Part shown: piece after piece, positions 57,724-64,000 of the stretch
Numbering within the stretch: position 1 is the stretch's first letter
How the letters are laid out: each line of letters starts with the position of its first letter
Assembly: GCA_047777345.1 (NCBI GenBank)
Contig: JBKEEJ010000005.1
Span: 137,513 to 201,512 of the forward strand
Source of the DNA: Anaerocolumna sp047777345
GTDB taxonomy: Bacteria; Bacillota; Clostridia; Lachnospirales; Lachnospiraceae
DNA length: 64,000 nt
Reading direction: 5' to 3'
Position numbers and translations under genes: made by a program
Notes under the pieces: model-generated
The model's database searches: none
The model's input: the letters and a program-made list of their open reading frames with translations, nothing else
Told to the model about the DNA's origin: nothing

Positions 57724-58680
57724 ATGAAGCATAAAAATAATAATTCAAGCAACGGGTTATTCGCAAGGATAAAGAAAAATAAGCTGGCATATATCTTAAT
57801 TGCACCTGCCGTGATCGGTATGATTTTTATACACTTTATACCGATTGTCTCAGGTATAGCTATGTCATTCTTAAATTTAAATCAGTTTACTCTAAAAAAA
57901 TTTTTAAAAGCACCCTTTATCGGCCTTGGTAATTATAAGGCAATTTTATTTGACCCAAGCAGCACAATGCGTTCAGGATTTTTAGATGCCTTAAGGAATA
58001 CGGCTATTTTCGGACTGGTTTGCAGTATACTGGGCCTATGTATCGCATTACTGCTTGCTGTTTTGTTAAACAGAGATTTCAAGTTAAGGGGTATTGCCAG
58101 AACTCTTTTAATGACGCCGTGGGTTGTTCCTTCCTTTGTAGTTGGTATGTTATGGGGGTTTATGTGGCAAAATGACGGTATTATAAACAGAATATTGGTG
58201 GATGTACTACATATTTTGCCTACCAAGCCATTTTGGTTAACTGGTCCGGCTGTACTGATAGCAATTATTATACCAACCATATGGAGACAGGTCCCGTTTA
58301 TCATGTTAATGCTATTGGCCGGATTACAGCAAATACCGGATGAGTATTATGAAGCTGCGGAAATTGATGGCGCTAATGCCTGGCAAAGGTTTCGTCATGT
58401 TACCCTTCCCTTATTAAGATCAGTACTGTCCATACAAATTTTAAATGGAATTATTACTTATGTTTATTCATTTAATATTGTGTCAATGATGTTCGGACAT
58501 GGTGCCGGCTTCCCTGGTAAATATGGTGATCTTTTAATGACAAACATAAACAGAAATTCATTCCAAATATGGCAATTTGGAACAGGAGCAGCAGCAACTG
58601 TTATCGTTATGATCTGCGTTATGGGGTTAGTGGCCATCTGGTATAAAGTATTTCAAAATGATTTGGTGGTGGATGAATAG
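57724..58680 (+). CDS. Sugar ABC transporter permease 1
   Basis: A 318-residue MalF-like inner-membrane permease with six predicted membrane segments (YILIAPAVIGMIFIHFIPIV first) and the EAA loop YEAAEIDGANAWQRFRHVTLPLL that docks the ATPase. ATG 57724 follows AGAGGTG; a longer reading from 57655 would include the hairpin. Its stop overlaps the next permease start by one base. Confidence 0.92.
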   Translation: MKHKNNNSSNGLFARIKKNKLAYILIAPAVIGMIFIHFIPIVSGIAMSFLNLNQFTLKKFLKAPFIGLGNYKAILFDPSSTMRSGFLDALRNTAIFGLVCSILGLCIALLLAVLLNRDFKLRGIARTLLMTPWVVPSFVVGMLWGFMWQNDGIINRILVDVLHILPTKPFWLTGPAVLIAIIIPTIWRQVPFIMLMLLAGLQQIPDEYYEAAEIDGANAWQRFRHVTLPLLRSVLSIQILNGIITYVYSFNIVSMMFGHGAGFPGKYGDLLMTNINRNSFQIWQFGTGAAATVIVMICVMGLVAIWYKVFQNDLVVDE

Positions 58681-59546
58681 TGAAAAAAAGAAGGAAAATA
58701 AACTATAAGAAAAGAAAAAAAATAAATAATTTATTGGCTAACATCGTTTTATTTATTTTTGTAGTGTTAGCCATTGGGCCAATTGTATGGATGGTTGTAA
58801 CTTCCTTAATGACGCAAAATGAAATAGTTACCAATAAATTGGTTATACCAACTCATTTCCAGAATTATGTGGAAATGTGGAAAAATATAAATTTCTTCCA
58901 ATATTTTAAGAATAGTGTTATTATTTGCTCAATTACCACTTTTATTGCTTTGAGCATAGCCACATTGGCAGGATATGCTGTTTCCAGATTTAAGTTTCCC
59001 GGTTCGGGAATTTTTGGCGCCACTGTGTTAGCAACACAAATGGTTCCGGGAATTATGTTTTTACTTCCCCTGTATTTAATGTTTATTAAAATACAGGATA
59101 TGTTTGGCATCCGGTTAATTAATACTTATGCCGGAATTATTATTGTTTATTCGGCATTTTTTATTCCGTTCAGCATATGGATTTTGCGCGGTTTCTTTGC
59201 AAGTATACCAACGGAACTGGAGGAAGCTGCTATTATTGACGGATGCAGCAGATTTGGCGCTTTTTTAAGAGTTGTATTGCCTTTAGCCAGAGTTGGCTTA
59301 ATTGCAACGGGTATTTATATCTTCCTAATGGCATGGGACGAACTTTTATTTGCATGGGCACTGACCACATCGTCAAGTGTGGCAACAATTCCGGTTGGTA
59401 TACGACTTTATGTAGGTAATTATCAGAACAGATATGATTTGCTTATGGCAGCAGGTTGTGTTACGACAACTCCGGTTTTAATCATATTTTTCGGATTACA
59501 AAAATATTTTATAAAGGGAATGACTGCAGGTGCGGTAAAAGGCTAA
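58680..59546 (+). CDS. Sugar ABC transporter permease 2
   Basis: A 288-residue MalG-like permease with a GTG start coupled to the upstream stop. A strongly basic N-terminus (KKRRKINYKKRKKINNLLAN) precedes six hydrophobic segments. The EAA loop is LEEAAIIDGCSRFGAFLRVV and the C-terminus ends YFIKGMTAGAVKG, the usual ending of this family. It completes the membrane channel for the imported sugar. Confidence 0.92.
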   Translation: MKKRRKINYKKRKKINNLLANIVLFIFVVLAIGPIVWMVVTSLMTQNEIVTNKLVIPTHFQNYVEMWKNINFFQYFKNSVIICSITTFIALSIATLAGYAVSRFKFPGSGIFGATVLATQMVPGIMFLLPLYLMFIKIQDMFGIRLINTYAGIIIVYSAFFIPFSIWILRGFFASIPTELEEAAIIDGCSRFGAFLRVVLPLARVGLIATGIYIFLMAWDELLFAWALTTSSSVATIPVGIRLYVGNYQNRYDLLMAAGCVTTTPVLIIFFGLQKYFIKGMTAGAVKG

Positions 59547-59568
59547 TATAGAGCAAATTAATGGTTTT

Positions 59569-59622
59569 GGGAAAGCATCAGCCCTTTGAATTGACAATAA
59601 AAGGGGATGCTTTCCCTTTTGT
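59569..59622 (+). terminator. Intrinsic terminator of the sugar ABC operon
   Basis: GGGAAAGCATC pairs perfectly with GATGCTTTCCC over a 26-nt loop, followed by TTTTGTG. It ends the operon before a separate promoter. Confidence 0.8.
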
Positions 59623-59656
59623 GTTTAATCAATACCTGGTAAGACTTGTCTTATGG

Positions 59657-59685
59657 TTGCCTTATATGGTAAAATTTACTATAAT
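59657..59685 (+). promoter_or_regulatory. Sigma-A-type promoter for the second binding protein
   Basis: TTGCCT, 17 nt, TATAAT (59680-59685) lies 33 nt upstream of the TTG start at 59719. Confidence 0.65.
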
Positions 59686-59718
59686 AAATAGTTTTGTCTG
59701 AAGGGTGGCAGAAAAAGT

Positions 59719-61002
59719 TTGAAGGGTAAAAAAGTAGCATTACTTTTGATTGTTTTGGGGGTATTATTAGTAGTATTTTTAATACAGGTTTACTCATTTC
59801 CTCTTTTTGGAAATTACATAAATACGGACAACAAAAAAGTGGTTATCCATATTTGGACCATACATGGAGATGTGGAGGACGCCTTAAAAGAAATACTGGA
59901 TCAGTATGAAGAAACCCATCCTGGAATTACTTTTGATATTACTGTATATAAAAATGAAGTCTATCAAATTGCTGTAAACAACGCCATGTTGACAGACAGT
60001 CTTCCGGATATGTTTTTTATGTGGGGTTACAGTAAACTAAAGCGGTTTGTTGATTCAGGAATGGCGCTGGATATTACTGATTTGGTAGAAAAGAATAATT
60101 TACCTGCTGCTATTATGGAGAACAAATTGGATGCTTTTACCTTCGACAACAGGATATATGGGCTTCCACTTTATGGCTGGACGGCATCTTTATTCTGTAA
60201 CAGAGAAATATTTCAGCAATATGGTTTAAGTTATCCTAAGAATTATAATCAGTTCATGGAAGTATGCAAAGAATTAAAAAGCCAGGGGGAGATTCCGGTT
60301 ATTACCGGAGGCAAGGAAGGATGGCTGTCTTCACTTTATTTTATGAGCCTGGTCCAAGGAGAAGGACCTGGGAATTCGATTTTTCAGGCTTCAAGAGACC
60401 CGGAGCGTTTTTATGACCTGCAGTATATTAATGCAACAGAGAAATTGGGTAGTATGATTAAGCAGAATATCTGGCAAAACGATTACCTGGAATGCGATGC
60501 CTATAACGCTTCCTATCAGTTTTCACAGGGAAAAGGCGCAATGCTGTATTACGGAAGCTGGGCTACAACTTTACTGGAGGGGAAAACATCAAAGGTTAAG
60601 GGTAAAGTCGATGTGATAGATTTTCCCAATAATGAAAATAGGGAAGGCATAGGGGGATATGTAGATACTTTCGTTATTAATAAAGAAGGCGTAATAGGCA
60701 AAGATGATGAATTAGTACAGATGTACATAGATGTAATGAAAGCTGTTTCCGATAAAATCGTAAATGAAAAAGGTGGGGGAATTCCCGTATACAAACATCA
60801 GGTTGTGGATAAAAGTAAATATCCCCTTTTGTATAAATGCTGGGATTTAAATAAGGACAGGACATTATATCCGGCATATGATCAAATTATGTCAGAGGAA
60901 TTATCGGAAAGGTATTATTATATTTTGAATGAATTTATGGCAAATGAGATAACGGATCAGGAGTTTATTGAACAGTTGTCCAAACCATTAATCAATAACT
61001 AG
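59719..61002 (+). CDS. Membrane-anchored family 1 extracellular solute-binding protein
   Basis: A 427-residue binding-protein fold: VVIHIWTIHGDVEDALKEIL, SLPDMFFMWGYSKLKRFVDS, YGLPLYGWTASLFCNREIFQ and MLYYGSWATTLLEG. Unlike the earlier binding protein it has no lipobox; residues 7-27 form an N-terminal hydrophobic helix that would act as an anchor or uncleaved signal. The TTG start follows AAGGGTGG. It has its own promoter and terminator. It may present ligand to the YesM sensor or serve the same transporter; both are inferences. Confidence 0.82.
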   Translation: MKGKKVALLLIVLGVLLVVFLIQVYSFPLFGNYINTDNKKVVIHIWTIHGDVEDALKEILDQYEETHPGITFDITVYKNEVYQIAVNNAMLTDSLPDMFFMWGYSKLKRFVDSGMALDITDLVEKNNLPAAIMENKLDAFTFDNRIYGLPLYGWTASLFCNREIFQQYGLSYPKNYNQFMEVCKELKSQGEIPVITGGKEGWLSSLYFMSLVQGEGPGNSIFQASRDPERFYDLQYINATEKLGSMIKQNIWQNDYLECDAYNASYQFSQGKGAMLYYGSWATTLLEGKTSKVKGKVDVIDFPNNENREGIGGYVDTFVINKEGVIGKDDELVQMYIDVMKAVSDKIVNEKGGGIPVYKHQVVDKSKYPLLYKCWDLNKDRTLYPAYDQIMSEELSERYYYILNEFMANEITDQEFIEQLSKPLINN

Positions 61003-61010
61003 TTTTAAAA

Positions 61011-61051
61011 GGCGGTTGCAACTTAAGTTTTTAAGTTATACCGCCTTTTTT
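61011..61051 (+). terminator. Intrinsic terminator after the second binding protein
   Basis: GGCGGT/ACCGCC with an inner ACTTAA/TTAAGT stem, followed by TTTTTTT. Confidence 0.85.
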
Positions 61052-61138
61052 TACTTTATAGGAAATTACTCCTTCCAGAGTAATCCAGAATTAATAATGC
61101 CTGCATAAATGCAGGCATAGGAAATAGACGATGGCAGA

Positions 61139-61315
61139 TTAGAAGATATAAAAACCTTCTTCACCGATATCGTCATCAAGATCATCATCTTCATGAAGAA
61201 AATAATCCATATCCAAAAGGTCATTGTCGCTCATGTTTTTGATATCATCTGCGGTCATGCCTTCAGGAGGATTTTGAATGTATTTTTTCCTAAGTTCCTC
61301 TATTCGATTGCTCAT
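61139..61315 (-). CDS. Small acidic hypothetical protein
   Basis: A 58-residue protein on the minus strand: MSNRIEELRKKYIQNPPEGM, TADDIKNMSDNDLLDMDYFL, then HEDDDLDDDIGEEGFYIF. The start is preceded on its strand by GGAGGG. The basic N-terminal third and very acidic C-terminus suggest a folded helix plus an acidic tail. I recognise no family. A 10-bp perfect hairpin (ATGCCTGCAT/ATGCAGGCAT, 61097-61118) just past its stop may end the transcript. Confidence 0.6.
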   Translation of the reverse strand: MSNRIEELRKKYIQNPPEGMTADDIKNMSDNDLLDMDYFLHEDDDLDDDIGEEGFYIF

Positions 61316-61372
61316 TATGTAGCCCTCCGTTTTTAAACTATATTACCACAGACGGAGCCAACTGTGAAAGTA

Positions 61373-62453
61373 TTATTTAAAAGCAGGTGAACGGCAACCT
61401 TTGGCTTTCGCCATTACCTTTTTATATAGTTCGTCTAGAGGAACACGTTTGCCCTTGTGATATAGCTCTAAAAAGCTCATAGTATTACCACAGCAAGGAC
61501 ATTTGAGAGGGTCGTACCCAAATGAGGCTAAGATACATTCCCTCCATTTATTAAAGGAAAGATAAATACCATGTTTTTCTTTTGCAATGGCAAGGTTTAG
61601 TTTCTTATCTGATTCACGTTGTCTTGCATAGAGACCATAATAGCGAATCATTTTGAAATGTTTTTCAGGGATGTGTTGGATTAGTCGCTGAATAAAATCA
61701 AGAACAGGGACTGTTTCCGTAATGAGTTTTTCATCCTCGTGCCTATTGTAGTGAAAAGTGACATTATCACCATCGTAGGAATCAATACGAGAGGTGGCAA
61801 TTACCGGTCTTCCAAGGTAACGGCCGATGTATTTCAATACAGCCCCCGGTTTACATTTATTAGGCTTTGCATAAACATAGAATCCATTTTCGTGATTCTT
61901 ATAGATGGAGGCCTTAACCTTTTTAAATGATGTTCCCAAATGCTTTTGTAATTCATTCAGAAGAGCAGTCTGAAAAGAATCACGCATAAGTTTATAGTTG
62001 AAATGAGTTTTACTCCGCCAGAGACCAGAATTACCCAAACCACCTTCTGAGATAAGACAGTGGATGTGAGGATTCCATTTCAAGTCTCTTCCAAACGTAT
62101 GAAGAACGCAGATAAAACCAGGTGTAAATAATTCGGCTTTATTATCTTTATGAAACATATGGTGAACGACACTGTTAACAGCAGAGAAGAGGCAGTTAAG
62201 TAGATTACGGTCTTGAAGAAAAAAGGGTCGAAGTTCTTCTGCAATAGTAAAAACACAGTGGCGATGGTGAACATTGATGATTTTAAAAGACATGGAGGTG
62301 GTACGGTCAATGGAATATTTATTGCCACAAGTGGGAAGAAGGGTCACCACAATTAAGCATCTTCTCGACATTTTCGATAACCGATTGACGAGGATGCAAA
62401 ATATATAGCATTTCTTCATAATGGTCATTAAAAATTTTTTGAAGTATGTTCAT
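61373..62453 (-). pseudogene. IS91-family transposase with an internal deletion
   Basis: IS91 transposases are HUH-type rolling-circle nucleases. Most of the protein is present: KWNPHIHCLISEGGLGNSGL (HUH motif), VLKYIGRYLGRPVIATSRI (catalytic Tyr region) and a C-terminal CPCCGNTMSFLELYHKGKR zinc motif. The start at 62453 gives NILQKIFNDHYEEMLYILHP and VEKMLNCGDP. The sequence then jumps to PTCGNKYSIDRTTSMSF in another frame. About 25-30 residues of the N-terminal zinc region appear deleted, so the enzyme is probably inactive. The element ends were not fixed. Confidence 0.78.
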
Positions 62454-62697
62454 AAGATTATTATGGATCAAAAGCAGGAAAAAAGAAACCCCTAATTCCC
62501 CTCATGAATGAGGGGCTAGGGGAGTTGAAGTGTCGAAGACACTTTGTTCTTGGGAATTCAAAAAAGTATTTTAATCTGATTTTTTAGGGAAATCGTAATA
62601 TATTCGACTAGTATCATAATTTTGTACCCTACTAGATTTTGGCAATAATAGATATACTATAAGTATCTGATAAGAGTAAATTACTGGGAGGATACAA
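62454..62697. other. Hairpin-bearing flank of the IS91-like element and MCP upstream region
   Basis: Two hairpins stand close together: CCCCTCAT/ATGAGGGG (62498-62515) and AAGTGTC/GACACTT (62528-62544). Subterminal palindromes are typical of IS91 origin or terminus ends, so this may be the element's end on the transposase 5' side. The remaining AT-rich 150 bp leads to the GGGAGG ribosome binding site of the chemotaxis gene. Confidence 0.45.
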
Positions 62698-64000
62698 ATG
62701 AAGAAAATATCCGATAAGATTGTTTTTGCCATTATGATCTGTGTTATTATCAGCGCAGTAGCTATTGGTTATATATCTGCCAGATCAGCTGAAAAGGCAC
62801 TGTATGAACAAGTAAATCAGAACATGCAATCTTTGTCTACGAAATATGCATATGAAATGGAAACATCATTTTCACATTATGAGGGAATAGCGCAAACCAT
62901 TGGCACTTATATAGGTGCAACCTTTGATAAGTCAAAGGCAATAAATATTCCTATGTGTTCAGGATATTTTCAGGAGTTAGGCCAATATATTCAGGCAGTA
63001 AGCAGCCAAAACCAGGGAATAATAAGTGTGGGAGCATTTGTAAACCCCAATCTGACAAAAGCACTTTTTGGTTCATGGTATAGCGGGGAAGAAGAAGTTA
63101 CATTTGATCCTTATGATGCCTATAGCGAGTTTGCTAAAAAAGAGGATAGCTGGTATTGGCATAATGCAATAGTAGAAAAACAGGCATCCATGTGGTCAGA
63201 TCCTTATAATAATGACAGGTTTCAAGCAGAATGTATCACCTATTTGTATCCTATTCTTGAAGAAGATGAAATTATTGCATATGTGACCGTAGATATTCCA
63301 TTCCAGTCAATAAAAGAAATTACGTCAAAGGTTTCCGGAAGTAATGCAATCGGAGTAATGTTGTTAGACAGTGATAACAGGATCGTTGTGGATCAAACAT
63401 ATCCGGAAGGTACTTTATTAAGTGAAGCCGGATACCATAAATTAGAAAAGGCCCTGGAAAAGAAAAGTAACGGATTTATATCTATGACGGTAAGCAGGAA
63501 GGGAAATTGTTTTGTCGGTTATAAAAAACTAAAGAATAATTTTACTGTGGTAGTTTATAGTCCGGAAAGCCAGTTATTTAAACCAATCAGAAATACCAAT
63601 ATAATTATTGCACTGGTCAGTATAATTGTAATTTCCATAGCAGTAATTTTATCCATAATAGTTGGGAAAAGTATTTCGCGGCCTATCTATTTAGTTATAG
63701 AAGATCTGATGCTTATGGAGACCGGAAATTTTACCGGAAGCAAGCATAAAAAATGCCTGGCAAACAAAGATGAAACGGGAAAGTTAGCTAAGGTTTTAGA
63801 TACGATTCAAGTTTCCATGAGGGAAATGGTAAATATCGTAAATGAAAATAGTACTCTTGTTGATGAATTGGTTAATCAGTTGGGTGAGATTGTGCAGCAG
63901 TTAATGGTGCATGCAGAAGAAGTAAGTCAGGTAGCGGAAGAATTATCTGCCGGAATGGAAGAAACATTAGCCACAGCGGAAAATTTAAGCACAACATCCG
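62698..64000 (+). CDS. Methyl-accepting chemotaxis protein, 5' part
   Basis: Open from ATG 62698 to the window end (434 codons seen). An N-terminal membrane helix (residues about 8-27) is followed by a large extracellular Cache-like sensor (SWYWHNAIVEKQASMWSDPY; AYVTVDIPFQSIKEI; VMLLDSDNRIVVDQ). A second membrane helix lies at about 301-322, then a HAMP segment (ISRPIYLVIEDLMLMETGNF) and the start of the coiled-coil signalling domain. The conserved receptor tip lies beyond the window. The WxxPY sensor pattern suggests amino-acid or small-molecule sensing; the ligand is not determinable. Confidence 0.88.
   Translation, partial: MKKISDKIVFAIMICVIISAVAIGYISARSAEKALYEQVNQNMQSLSTKYAYEMETSFSHYEGIAQTIGTYIGATFDKSKAINIPMCSGYFQELGQYIQAVSSQNQGIISVGAFVNPNLTKALFGSWYSGEEEVTFDPYDAYSEFAKKEDSWYWHNAIVEKQASMWSDPYNNDRFQAECITYLYPILEEDEIIAYVTVDIPFQSIKEITSKVSGSNAIGVMLLDSDNRIVVDQTYPEGTLLSEAGYHKLEKALEKKSNGFISMTVSRKGNCFVGYKKLKNNFTVVVYSPESQLFKPIRNTNIIIALVSIIVISIAVILSIIVGKSISRPIYLVIEDLMLMETGNFTGSKHKKCLANKDETGKLAKVLDTIQVSMREMVNIVNENSTLVDELVNQLGEIVQQLMVHAEEVSQVAEELSAGMEETLATAENLSTTS

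Overview
The window comes from a low-GC Gram-positive anaerobe, most probably a Clostridia member of the Lachnospiraceae (relatives of Lachnoclostridium or Anaerocolumna). This is inferred from the gene order of the S10-spc-alpha ribosomal cluster, strong AGGAGG ribosome binding sites, GTG/TTG starts, an L17 with a long insert, a zinc-type S14 and a YesMN-controlled sugar ABC transporter. No 16S gene is present, so the species cannot be named.

Region 1 (1-20687) is conserved host chromosome. It runs from the end of rplD through rplW-rplB-rpsS-rplV-rpsC-rplP-rpmC-rpsQ-rplN-rplX-rplE-rpsN-rpsH-rplF-rplR-rpsE-rpmD-rplO-secY-adk-map-(KOW protein)-infA-rpmJ, then rpsM-rpsK-rpsD-rpoA-rplQ. A reversed lepB follows, then ecfA1-ecfA2-ecfT-truA and rplM-rpsI. 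All of these genes read open.

Region 2 (20693-49834) is an AT-rich, about 29-kb Tn7-like defence island that starts 6 bp after the rpsI stop. It carries decayed tnsA, tnsB and tnsC and a short tniQ/tnsD. A type 1 BREX locus follows, with brxA, brxB, brxC and pglX broken and pglZ and brxL intact. Next come two small unknown genes and a frameshifted TnpI/Xer-like tyrosine recombinase with a Tn4430-like resolution site. The island ends with an intact two-gene CBASS-type module (CD-NTase plus S-4TM pore effector) and a Ser/Thr kinase-SF1 helicase with an unrecognised partner, both frameshifted at homopolymers. About 465-bp segments with Tn7-type ends (a terminator-bearing end, here 'A', and a five-site TnsB-binding end, here 'B') lie at both edges of the island. 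A worn copy lies between the CBASS and kinase-helicase modules, and a lone A-like remnant lies just outside. The island looks like a layered, recombination-built array of defence cargo at one attachment site, now largely immobile.

Region 3 (50281-61051) is a carbohydrate-use locus: a GH94-type phosphorylase gene with one frameshift, a YesN/YesM two-component system, and a sugar ABC importer (lipoprotein binding protein and two permeases). A second, membrane-anchored binding protein has its own promoter.

Region 4 (61139-64000) holds a small acidic protein gene, a broken IS91-family transposase with hairpins beside it, and the start of a Cache-type methyl-accepting chemotaxis protein that runs off the window.
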